From Rhizopus sp. PT2906 (Eukaryota > Mucoromycota > Mucoromycetes > Mucorales > Rhizopodaceae): a stretch of 64,000 nt of DNA. The position numbers and the translations under genes were made by a program. Positions 34,494 through 44,681 of the stretch are shown in pieces. Below the pieces are notes generated by a model. The model did no database searches and was not told the DNA's origin. It saw nothing but the letters and a program-made list of their open reading frames with translations. Position 1 is the stretch's first letter; every line of letters starts with the position of its first letter. The stretch covers positions 1 through 64,000 of the forward strand of contig JAMYHX010000151.1 in the NCBI GenBank assembly GCA_025529335.1. Direction: 5' to 3'.

Positions 34494-35822
34494 AAAGTCC
34501 CCCTAAAAAAAAATAAAGAATATTAAAAAGTTATATTACCCTTTGTAAGAAAAAATGATTGTTAAAGAGCTTTGTTATACACTCTTTCCTGAAAGTACAT
34601 ATACTCATTATCTCTCTCATTTGACTTAATGTTTTATTCAAACATATTTTACTTCGTCTTCTTATTACGTAAATAATTTTATTTTTTACGACAACATTTT
34701 ATAAAATTAATATAACTTAAAAAGCATGGCATCACAAGCCCCTTATGATATGCAGTTGGAAGATTTAATATATGACCCGCGGATTTAAAAATGCATGAAG
34801 TTCCAGATGGCTTTCCAGATTGTCTGTATTTAGGGATCATAATAAAGCAGCTCCACAGTCAAATAAATTCAGCCAAGGTCAAGTCTGTGAGTCAGGGCCA
34901 AAGGTACTGAGTAAGTGACGTGTTTGATATGAATCATTATAATAAGTATAATCTTACAGTAGAGCATACAGTCTACTTTTCTTTATTGCATCTGTTAAGA
35001 ATAACTTATGATAATAACTATAGTACATAGCTACATTCCTATAACTGATTTACAGCATGCCTGGAGTCCTAGCGTAACCACCTCTCCTCTGTGCAGACTC
35101 TGCCAACAAGACATTGAAACACATCACTCCTCTTTCTGAGCTGCTCTCTCAAGCTCAACTTTTGGGTCTTCATTTGTGGGAGATATTCTCTGCCGGACAA
35201 GCTCCTTACTACAGATGAAATATGGTCTTTGCTGACGTCTTTTGTCCAATAGGCGACCAAGGCCATAGTCGATACGGTCGTTCTTTGTTTCTTTGGCGCG
35301 GCTATAGCAACTCTATTGAAATACCACTGGCGGTGGGTATTTGATGACACTCCATAGTATACAACTGCAGTAGTCAACAGTTTCGAATTGAACCATAGTG
35401 GATTTCTGTCGTCAATGCCTTTTGAACGGAAGATATCTTCCACTGTAGACACATAATTTATTAAAAATTTTTGTTAAATAAAGTCTATTCGTTCATACAA
35501 AAAAAAAGTAAGTACAGTGAAGGTATTTTTTTCTTGCCAAGCCCTGACTCAGAACAAAGACCCGCATCTATATGCTGCCAAAAATCATGCTATCCAGTCC
35601 TCTTCTTCATACATTTACTCAATATTTTGTATGAGATATTATTATTCTATGCTTGCATTTTATTATATAAACACTATAGATAATACATATTATAAAGGCT
35701 TTCTTTAAATAGTTGATTTTTATTACAAAAAGTGATGTTAATTATTGTTGCTGTTGTTAGATTCTTTTATTACTGAATTTAACTAATCAAGAGAGGCACA
35801 TGTTCAAGATTGATGATTGAAA
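34494..35822. other. Element-island filler, no intact gene
   Basis: About 1.3 kb. A minus-strand open frame at about 35069-35452 (no ATG, 127 codons, basic C-terminus) could be a decayed element fragment, but I recognise no domain. The remainder is AT-rich and stop-filled in all frames. Confidence 0.35.
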
Positions 35823-36537
35823 TCAAAATAAATATTCTAGTATTCCTTTATTTTCTAGTACAAGCGAGAACATATCAGCAAACTGCATCCCAAGCGCTGT
35901 TTGGCTACGACAAAGCATGGCATGACTGATCAAAAAGCAGAGTCTGTCTCTGCATCCAAGATGATCATTCTTGTCAGTCAAGAAATAGTCACTAACTTTT
36001 TCCATCTCTTGTTTGATGTAGCCGTCATTCAATGTCTTTTTTCCTCAATATTCAAAATTTTGCCACTTACTCTTGACCTTTTCTTTTTCGAGAGTATCCA
36101 GAAAGTCCTAACGAGGGGTCCTCTTGTAAGGCCATGGGGGTTTAAGCCAAGTGCCTTTGCTTACTATACACGTCTGCAATAGCTTTGACATAGATGGGGA
36201 CTGACTCTCTGCCTAGAGCAATAGGGATACCATTTGGATTTCTTCTAAGCTTTTAGTCAGTGACGATCTCTCCATCACCGAATCTTTGTTCAAGGCACCA
36301 CTTCTATGTTTAAACAACATAATTAGGTTTTCAAACCTTTTCTTTATTATTATTTTCTAGAATTACCTTCCACTCTTCTTGCTTGGCTGAATATACCTTA
36401 ATAGTGTTCACAGGTCGATGAGTCATATTTTGAACAATGATCATTTGGTTACTATAGTACATAGCTGAATTGTTGTCAATCATGCGCTGAACACCTTCAT
36501 CATTGACAGTAAAACGATTGTTTATTTGGTTATTCAT
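35823..36537 (-). pseudogene. Possible Crypton/Ndc10-like tyrosine-recombinase relic
   Basis: Two broken minus-strand pieces. The upstream piece (36537-36331) ends with VNTIKVYSAKQEEWKV, resembling the T..AY..KQ.EW opening of fungal Ndc10/Crypton-type recombinase-like proteins. The downstream piece (36032-35823) has CRDRLCFLISHAMLCRSQTA followed by MQFADMFSL, resembling the R..F...H.MLLR...R....DLF block of the same group. The pieces are separated by stops. The call is tentative and based only on remembered motif shape. Confidence 0.35.
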
Positions 36538-36974
36538 GTTAAACTAGAGTGTCAATACATTATTTGGAAATACTAAAAAGAGAAAACATAGCATAAGGAT
36601 AGGACTTATAGTAGTTTCAAAGAGATTGATATTGAACTAAAACTCTATCTCTCTTTTATAGCTTTTTCCAAGCTTTGGTGCCTTAAGAATATAAACTGGA
36701 TCTTGGCATAAAAACATCATCTTATTGGATAAGCTGTCTTCTAAACGTTATGAGTTACAGATGAGTCTTTGTAGGTTATTACTACGGTGATTCTTGAGGT
36801 ATTTTTTGAGTCAAAGTTGAGTCTGGAGGTTCATATACTGTATAAATAATTGTGTTTGCCGTTTTTTAAAAGTCGGTTTTTTTTTTTTGAAAGATGCTCG
36901 ATGAATAAGACAATACTTTTCTCTTTCTTTCATACATGTTTCTCTTATAACTACATAAAAGGCCTCATTTAACT
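36538..36974. other. Element-island filler, no gene seen
   Basis: 437 bp of AT-rich DNA between two relics with no supported frame. Confidence 0.3.
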
Positions 36975-37506
36975 TTATCTCAAAAAGAAAGAATTGTTAC
37001 CAGACGCTGTAATGGCATCTCGGCAGCACAAATTGTCATTGACAAAAGAACCGTACGTCGTGTGTTTCAACAATGGAAAAAGAATGGAACAGTAGAGTCG
37101 AAGCCCAGGTATGGAAGGCCTCCTATCTTCAATGATAGAAAAAGAAGAGAGCTGGGAAGAGTAGTACATGCAAGCCGCCGTGCTACTCTTAAAGAAATTA
37201 GTCATTAGCACCAAAGCATCTGTCAACACCATTCGCAATGAACTGAAAAAAACTTGGCTATGCTTCTTGTATGGCTATCAAAAAGCCATTTTTGAATGAA
37301 AAACAACAAAAAGCAAGGTATATCTTTGCCAAAAACCATGCTCACTGGACAGCAGACGACTGGCGAAAGGCGATTTGGACAGACGAGTTGAACTTCGAAA
37401 TTGGCAAGTTGTTGTCGCATCCCAGAGTATGGCGTAGATTAGTATTATGCGTGGTCAAATACGGCAGAGAGGCTATTGTATTTACAGATGGATTAAAGAT
37501 TGCATA
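36975..37506 (+). pseudogene. Tc1/mariner-type transposase relic
   Basis: Conceptual translation gives a paired-like HTH region (ISAAQIVIDKRTVRRVFQQW, then GTVESKPRYGRPPIFNDR), a stop near 37204, a frame change, and then KPFLNEKQQKARYIFAKNH and WRKAIWTDELNFEIGK. The latter contains the first catalytic Asp (WTDE) of DDE transposases. The sequence then reads RVWRR and degenerates, so the later catalytic residues and terminal repeats were not seen. It is a dead, truncated copy. The family call is based on the ordered HTH, GRP-motif and WTDE pattern. Confidence 0.7.
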
Positions 37507-37624
37507 ATTTCATTTGATTGTGATTACATAGCTATAATAAAGAAATGGCATAGGCATAGTTGTATATATATATTTAGTGATAATGATAGCAAAAGTGACC
37601 ATATAATTAGCATAAGTTTATTTA

Positions 37625-38584
37625 TTACAGGAAAGGAAAACAAACGAATGAGTAGTCCTCTACAGATGAACTACCTCGCTTTCTGGGGCCAATCCGACAG
37701 TTAAATTTTTTTGACACGTTGTTGTCATTCAGGATATCAGCTCTTGAAATGATGTCAAACGAGTATTCAACATCCACGACAAGCTCTACAATCTGTTTGT
37801 ACTTGCTAACAAATATGTGTACCTCTTCAAAGTCGGCGGAGAGACCAGTGTAGTCCATTACTACTATTCTTACAGCCTTCATGTTTGTACATAACCTATG
37901 TATAAGGTCTTGCATTGTACCCGCACAATTTTCAATCTGACCAATTTTGACCATGCTGTCGCCTTGCTTCTTGCCACGGTCTTCTAAGGGAATAGACGCA
38001 TTGCAACGAGAAGACACAGACACCTTTCTTGCGAGGTATCTACCACGCAAACTGTCAACTTGAGACTGTATGAGTCTAGCATGTGTCGTCATGCTTTCAT
38101 ATCCGTACGATTTGCGAGTATATCCAATGGTGACAACATCGGCTTCTTCTTCTACATGCCTCTCGTACGCTGCCTTAAGATTGATTGGCACATGGTAGTG
38201 CTCTTTTAACATCCAGAGCCAGCGACCACGAATCTGTTCCCCAGAGACTCTTAATCTCTCTGCCTTACCAAAAGAGTCATCTGTGTTCATCCATTTAACA
38301 GCTTTTGCCATCATTTTCTGTTCTTCAACGAAGTACTTTGACAGGATAATTTTAAGAACCGTTTGGTCTACAAACATCTGCTCATACATCTCGCTGTTGG
38401 CGGGTTGTGTACTTGAAAGGGTTTTTTTGAGTACATGCAAAACACTTCCCTTCATTACGTGCAAAAGTTCATAGGTATCAGCTTCATTGTTGTCATCATT
38501 ACCATCTGCGATATGCTCTGTATCTTGAGTTGAGCAATCAGGGTACTTTGGAGGACTTGAATTATTGATTTTATATTTAAACAA
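37625..38584 (-). mobile_element. IS607-like serine-recombinase ORF, longer copy
   Basis: An open frame of about 319 codons that lacks a good ATG at its 5' edge (first internal Met at about 38455). The sequence reads an acidic N-terminal part, then ERLRVSGEQIRGRWLWMLKE, a VVTIGYTRKSYG segment with the candidate catalytic Ser, QVDSLRGRYLARKV and VVMDYTGLSADFEEV. It closes with VEYSFDIISRADILND and FNCRIGPRKRG. The middle matches the R/DxxxLS core expected of serine recombinases, but the canonical DRLSR arginine is not evident. Similar ORFs recur in Mucorales genomes (from memory). In frame upstream, past a TGA, DDTDSFACEYDWLDQVEH recalls the fragment at 25.4 kb. It forms an inverted pair with the copy at 33.96-34.49 kb. 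Activity is doubtful. Confidence 0.62.
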
Positions 38585-38828
38585 GAGCTTAGTACAGATT
38601 CAGTGCTCAACTTGATCCAACCAATCATATTCGCAGGCAAAACTATCCGTGTCATCCTATTTGTACCTTCCTAATATGTCAATGGTCATAATCATTGATA
38701 TCTGCGCAAAGATCAACTAAGCAAGGCATTATTAAGACTTTACAAATCAAAGAAGCACAAGAAATATAAAACTGTTCGTCCCTTGAAATTTTACTTCTAT
38801 TCATACTTTTTCTCTATTCTTCATAATC

Positions 38829-40044
38829 ATGTCTCAAATCAAAAATATCGTCATCATCGGTGGTGGTTTCGCTGGTGTTCGCGTAGCTCGAGGTCTTGAA
38901 AAAGAACTGGCTGATGCCAGAGATGCTCAATACCGGATTATTTTAGTTGAAAAGGTAATGAACACCTTTTGAAAGAGAAACGTTGATCTAATAAAAGCAA
39001 AAGAAAAACCATTTTTATCACAGCATTGGTGGACTTCGTGCAGCTGTTATTGACTGGAGCGACCGTGTGATGATCCCCTATACAAACCTATTCAAGGACA
39101 ACAAACACCGTGTCATTCAGGCCAGCGCTGAGAAACTGGAAAGAGGTCATGTCATCCTTGACCGTGAAGTGGACACATTCGGTTCGTCAGTACCCTTTGC
39201 TTACTTGGTGATTGCTACAGGAACAGCTCACCATGCTCCTGCCAAATCATATACAGACGACATGGAAGGGACTCGAGACGGTCTCGCTCAGCTCCGCCAG
39301 CAGGTGAAATCAGCCAAGTCTATACTGATTGCCGGTGGTGGCCCAGTTGGTATTGAGTTTGCAGGAGAGGTGCGTGATGTATACAAGGACAAGAAGATCA
39401 TCCTGTTGCATCCTCAAGATAGATTACTAAGTGGATCAATATCTAACCTGAAACTGTCTCAAAAGGCACACGATCTTTTACTCAAAAATAATGTCCAAGT
39501 CGTCCTGAATGATCGCATCATCACCGAAAGTAACAGTCCTGTTTATAAGCCAGAGAATGGCGTGGTCGAGACAAAACTGGGTCAAAGGTTCACGGGTATC
39601 GACATGGTATTTTTGGCTTTCGGCAATCGACCTAACACATATTGGTTGAAGAACTCAGATCTTGGAGCAAGCATCGTGTCCGATACGGGTTATGTCAAAG
39701 TCAAACCTACATATCAGGTAGATCATCCTGATCTAAAACATGTATTCGTTCTAGGAGATGCTGCTGATTTTGATGAAAGCAAACATGCCTATCGTACCAA
39801 GAACCAGTCTGTTGCAGTTATCAAGAATGTTGTTCAGATGGCCATCCACAACGCCTCTCCCGACGTTGAGCACAAAAAGGACTTTGATACCATGTTTGTT
39901 ACGTTTGGTAAGAAGCAAGGCGTTGGTTTATTGCCTTTCTTTGGTGGATGGGTCGTTGGAAGCTTTATAGTTGGAATGCTCAAGAGCAGTAGTCTCTTTA
40001 TCGAAAAAAGTTGGGAATCTTTGAACCTTGCGCCTCCCAACTGA
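38829..40044 (+). CDS. FAD-dependent oxidoreductase, FSP1/AIF-like (NDH-2 fold)
   Basis: Two exons (38829-38954, 39004-40044) encode 388 aa. An N-terminal FAD-binding Rossmann motif IVIIGGGFAGVRVA (residues 7-20) is followed by YLVIATG and a second NAD(P)H-binding motif ILIAGGGPVGIEFAGE at about 147. The FAD-ribityl block HVFVLGDAADF comes at about 295. The exon 2 acceptor was set so that HFYHSIGGLRAAV continues the family pattern. The C-terminal region has a hydrophobic GGWVVGSFIVGML stretch. Relatives include FSP1/AIFM2 and fungal AIF-like NADH:quinone oxidoreductases, so it probably reduces quinones at a membrane. No mitochondrial presequence is visible. Confidence 0.9.
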
Positions 40045-40389
40045 GAAATGAGAAATAATACCTCACTATTCATATTCAATAAAATCTTTACTGTTTATAA
40101 TCTTTTCTTATTGTATCATGCATTCACATGCTGCGTTACTCAAAGCTCCAGATCATGCCTGGTCATATGGTTTTTTTGTAATCACTTAAAGAAGCTCATT
40201 CATTTTTTAGTTCTTTCTTTCTTAAAGTTGAACATGAAGGCCATATTTCATACACTCAATCGACATGTCGATCCATCTTTGGAGGTATTTATATAAAAAC
40301 AAAAGAAATCTGCGCACACAGACTCGGCTTCTTTAAATGATTGAATGTATAACAAATAAAAGCATATTGATAGAGATTCTTTAGATGGA
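40045..40389. promoter_or_regulatory. Intergenic region upstream of the SAP-kinase gene
   Basis: 345 bp. It holds the 3' flank of the oxidoreductase and the 5' flank of the kinase. A possible upstream exon (an ATG frame ending SLE at about 40281, followed by GTATTT) cannot be joined in the right phase to the kinase start and was not used. Confidence 0.35.
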
Positions 40390-41801
40390 ATGATGCTGGC
40401 AGATATCATTGAATACTGTCAAGAAAGAGGTTTTTTTTAATACTTTTATCATTCGTAATAATAACCATTTTATATATAGGATTAAAGACAGAAGGAGCTA
40501 AGTCAGAACTAATTGAAGACTTGATCAGTTGGAAAGAAAGTCTTCGACTGGTCCCTGCTCCATCAACACCTAAACTCTATACAGCACATGAACTCTTTCC
40601 AGACTCGTCCAGAACATTACTATCCCCAGAGAAACGACTAGAACTGAACTCTCGAGAGCTTTCATTATTATTCCTTGACGACAAGAACCCTCAGTTTGAT
40701 ATAGCCTATAGTGCATTAACCATTGGCAGAAAATTAGGAAGTGGAGGTTTCAAGGACTGTTATGCAGGCTATTATAAAGGGGTAAAGAAGAGGGCATTGT
40801 TTAATAGAAAAAAAAAAACTGAGTCTTGTTAGGAACCAGTAGCTATAGGAGAATTAAGGCTCACTCAGTTCAATCAAGTGGATTTGAATGAGATTAAACA
40901 CGAGATTGATGTATTAAAGTAAAGAGCTTTGATAGACTTGTTATATATAATGTATTCACCTTGTATAGACAATTACGACATGAAAACGTGATCCGATTTA
41001 TCGGTGTCTGTACTCACCCGCAGCACTTGTGTATCATCACAGAGCTTTGTGAAAAGGGAGATCTGTTTGATGTCATTAGGTCTTTTAAGAAACCAAGCTT
41101 CTCTCAATTGGTATTGTTTTTTTTTTTTGAAGGGTAATGTGTATTGATTCCTTATGTTTAGGTGATGTATATGTATGATATTGCCTTGGGTGTTTCTTAT
41201 CTTCATACGAGAAGGTGAGTAATTTATTATTAAAGAAGAAAGAAAAACCGACGCTTTACATTTTTGTAGGCCATCCATTATTCATAGAGTATGACAAAAG
41301 ACATCATTGTGTCCAATATTGATGTTTCTTCATAGGATTTGAAATCAATGAATATTTTGGTATTCATTATATATAAAAGAAAGAAAAAAAAAGACTAATC
41401 TAGATAAAGGTCTCTGCAGATGATCGTGCAAAGATCAATGACTTTGGTTTAGCTAGAATTAGACCCAAGGCGAATATATTGATGCATACACATTGTGGAA
41501 CGCCCAACTGGTAAGTCTTTTTTTTTTCTTCTTTGAGTGAGTCATATTCATCATCACTCATTTGTTTTATTTAGGCAAGGTAAAAAGAGATATAAAGAAC
41601 GCAACTTGATGTGTATCTGATGACTTGTAGCTCCCGAATATTGGTCTTCAAATCCAAGTTATACAGAAAAGGTCAAGTCATTTTTTATCACCTTTATCTA
41701 TTTGATATCTAACCTTTTGTTTATAACAGGTCGATGTCTATGCTTGTGGTCTCATCTTTTGGGAAATTTTAACATGGGGAGAGTATGGCTACCCATACCA
41801 A

Positions 41802-41838
<37 letters not shown>

Positions 41839-42109
41839 GAAATAAAATTAACTTTATATAAAAGACATGTCAGAGCATGCTTTGTATGTAGCTGTCAAAG
41901 AACAACGTATTCGACCTCCTTTAGGAAAGTTAAGTCAATTATATCCCCATCAATTACTCTTGTTGATCATGGAGATGTGGGAAGGAGAACCACGACTGGT
42001 AAGGCTCAAAGAGAAAAAAGATTTTAAAATGGTTTATATTAAGCAACATTTTTATAAGCGTCCGTCGATGAATCAAGTAGTAGATGTATTATCGACCTAT
42101 CTAACATAA
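40390..42109 (+). CDS. SAP-domain TKL-type protein kinase with WNK-like lysine
   Basis: Thirteen exons, all frame-checked, including 41270-41288 (19 nt), 41336-41359 (24 nt) and 41575-41579 (5 nt), give 356 aa. Residues about 3-31 look like a SAP motif (LADIIEYCQERGLKTEGAKS). The kinase domain starts near residue 98: KLGSGGFKDCYAG, then PVAIGELRL where VAxK is expected. The beta-3 lysine is Gly, while a Lys sits in the Gly loop (GxGxFK), as in WNK kinases. The alpha-C HEIDVL, IIHRDLKSMNIL, INDFGLAR, GTPNWQAPEYW and VDVYACGLIFWEILTWG motifs are intact, so activity is plausible. The TKL-like lobe suggests a signalling role; the SAP motif suggests nucleic-acid proximity (inference). It is convergent with the E2 gene, 12 bp apart. 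Confidence 0.85.
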
Positions 42110-42121
42110 AACTATACAAAT

Positions 42122-42890
42122 TTAATTAAATGACGAGGCTACATAGTCATTTAGTGACACATTGGCATATGTGCGAGTCCATAGTCTTGCTTCTTTAATA
42201 AATTCATCATGATCAGACAAGTAATGTTTAGCCACTTGTGCATCTTGAGGATCTTGTGGGACAGGTGAATCCAATAAGGATTGGATTGAAATAAGTGTAA
42301 TTCTTAATGTCATTGCAGGAGACCAGTGGCTCTTGAGTACGTCCTAAGGATATCATTTAGTCACCTTTATACGTGCCCTTTTTGTTTGTAATTACTAAGC
42401 AAATGGCTCCCTATCAATGAAAGCGTGAGTGTTTTCTTTTTTTTTTTCTTAAAAGTATATATACTACTTTACCGTTTGTGAGCTAATGTTTGGATGATAC
42501 ACCTTGGTAATGAATTTGATTTGAGGTGGTTGAAAAGGATGATTTTCCTATACAATATTTAAATACGTATTCTCTCTGTTGGCATAGGCATACATACATG
42601 CAATTTTATATCGAGCAAGAAAGTACCACCTATTATTTTTCTCTATTAAAAATTGTGTGTATATGCAAACTATCGAGATTTACCTTCATAAGGTGATTCA
42701 ATAGGACCATTAATAGAACCAATGAGGTGATCTATGTTTTTCGTTTTTAGACATCAACTTTGTCCAATGCATATACAACATACATACACATATTTTCTTC
42801 ATTAGGAACATAAACTTGTAAAGGTGTCGTATTGTCGTCATTAACATCCTTGATTTCGTTGTATATTCTTTTTGTCATGTTGGGCGCCAT
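42122..42890 (-). CDS. Ubiquitin-conjugating enzyme E2, Ubc1/UBE2K-like
   Basis: Six exons give 164 aa. UBC-fold landmarks: GPIESPYEGGTF, HPFQPPQIKFITKVYHPN and the active-site Cys in GAICLDVLK. The later WSPAMTLR and DPQDAQVAKHYL then EARLWTRTYA segments are closest to Ubc1/UBE2K. The exon with the catalytic Cys is only 15 nt (42410-42396) and encodes GAICL. Unlike Ubc1/UBE2K, the protein stops about 15 residues after the core, so no C-terminal UBA domain is present. The first exon ends ENM plus one base, chosen to give YHLIGSINGP. It would accept ubiquitin from E1 and pass it to an E3 or build chains. Confidence 0.88.
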
Positions 42891-42980
42891 TTTGAGGGAG
42901 AAATAATAAGAAAGAGATATATGTCACACGGCCAGAATATTTCCGAGAAAAGAAAAGAAAAAAAAATATATATTTTATTA

Positions 42981-44576
42981 TTACAAAAAGTACAAGGAGA
43001 AGAGAGAAATACCAAAGAGAGAGATGATGTTTATGCCAATCGTAGACGCTCCAGATTCAGAGGATAAGCTAAAGTTACCACCATTGAACTCGGTTGCAAG
43101 GTTCGGTCTGGGTGCATTCTCAGACCATGTACAGTTGGCACTTGTAACATATTTAATGGGTTCGTTTAATGCAATGTTACGGAGCCAGTGACGCTTATAA
43201 TCCGAGGAAGGTGCGACAGGATTGACAACATTAATCATATCTTCTAATAATGCATCGGCCATAGCAAAGGGAGCTTCGAACCAATCGTAACCACCTGCAG
43301 CTGTCAAGATACCGTCCTCACGATAGACCGACTTGCGCTTCAAAAAGTTGTACTTGTTTGAATCTGATTCGGGGATACCATAGTTATTTAAAAAGTCGGT
43401 TAGATTGGAGCCAATGTAGGTTTCGTCAATCAAGATATCAGCAGAACTGATGGCAGCGAGTAAATCAGAAGCAGAGGAATAGGTAATGGCGTTGGAATTA
43501 AGCATGACAGCACCTAATAAGGTTCATTGTTTAGCTTTTATATATATATGTGTGTGTATTGTATTGTGTGTACCTGCGTCACGAGTCAACTGAACCTTGT
43601 ATGAATCGTTCTTGAGCATATAACTAGCAGTATTGTTGTTGTATTTACTAGCTGCTTCGTAAGTAGCCCATGCGACAACCGGCTTCTTTGGATAATTGGC
43701 AGCAGCGGCCTTGAGACGGTTGTAGTTGTCGGTTATGTTTTGTGTAATGCCATTTGCAACTCCTTCAAGATTGTAAAAGGCAGCATAGTATGAGATCCAA
43801 GAAGAACGCTAAAGAAAAAAAAAAAAGATAAGAAAACAAAAAAAAAAAAAAAAAAAAACGAGGAGGGAGAACTTACACCCAAAACATCAGGTTCAAAAGC
43901 TTCACTTGCAGCAACCGTAGAATTAGGGTCAATAGGTGTAGAAGCATAAGCATAAGGGTTAGACCCGAATTGAACCTGAACAGCATCAATTTGTTGTTTC
44001 TGTAAGGTTTGATTTGTACTTTCAAGGATAGTAACATTGCCAGAGCTTAGGTATTTCTGGAAACAAGGAGAAGAGATTAAGTTACCATCAGCAATAAGTG
44101 AAATGGATTCAGCAGCACCAATCATCTAAGGAACAGATTAGGTATATGTTTTAATTTTTTTTCATTCTTTCTCCTTTACTTCAAGATAAGGCACAATGGA
44201 TGTTTCCATGACGCCGGCCTTTGTGATAGGTACTTGATACACCTCTGTATTATTGGTAATATTTGAGGGCGTAGGTGTACCACATTGAACCAGGACATAG
44301 GATTGGTTATTTAAATGATTTTGGATTACTTTGTAATTCTTGTAATATTCAATACTGAAGATGTTGGCCTTGTCATCAGCTGAGATTATATAATCAGCAT
44401 CTTTATTTTTTTTTTCCATTGTATACATGTATATTACCAACATTGATTTTTTCAGGGAAATAATCAATAGTCGCATCATAATTGGTCACACATCCTTGAA
44501 CGATGTTTGTTACCGGCGTCTGCGCAGTGACAGATAAAACGAGAGAAGCAATGGCTAATAAGCTTGCTTTATACAT
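42981..44576 (-). CDS. Secreted, GPI-type periplasmic-binding-protein-like protein
   Basis: Five exons give roughly 460 aa. A signal peptide (MYKASLLAIASLVLSVTAQT) is followed by VQGCVTNYDATIDYFPEKI, IFSIEYYKNYKVIQNH and YVLVQCGTP. Later segments are AAESISLIADGNLISSPC and PVVAWATYEAASKY. This layout matches fungal proteins related to bacterial Fe3+-siderophore/TroA-type binding proteins. Several NxS/T sequons are present. The C-terminus (SESGASTIGINIISLFGISLF) is a small-residue site plus hydrophobic tail typical of GPI attachment. It may bind a ligand at the cell surface. Siderophore binding is inference. The first intron was taken as 58 nt (acceptor in ATCTCAG) rather than an improbable 37 nt. 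Confidence 0.78.
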
Positions 44577-44681
44577 TGTTAAACAAAAAAAGAAAAAGAA
44601 AAAGAAAAAGAAGAAGAGCTCAGTGGCTTACTTTTAAATGTGTAAAAGGGATAATGTGGGATTCGATCTCGTGTAACAAGT

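Noticed and set aside
34500..35460. LINE reverse-transcriptase fragment in the 35069-35452 frame
   Set aside because: No YxDD-type motif or recognisable RT block could be identified.
33955..38600. Intact, active mobile element
   Set aside because: Both IS607-like ORFs lack good starts or are truncated, and no terminal repeats or target duplications were found.
40249..40389. Possible extra 5' exon of the SAP-kinase gene
   Set aside because: The only donor is phase 0 and the only acceptor would give ATG GAA TGA; it cannot be joined.
44381..44437. 37-nt first intron of the PBP-like gene
   Set aside because: Shorter than any other intron here; a 58-nt alternative with a good 3' splice site keeps frame.
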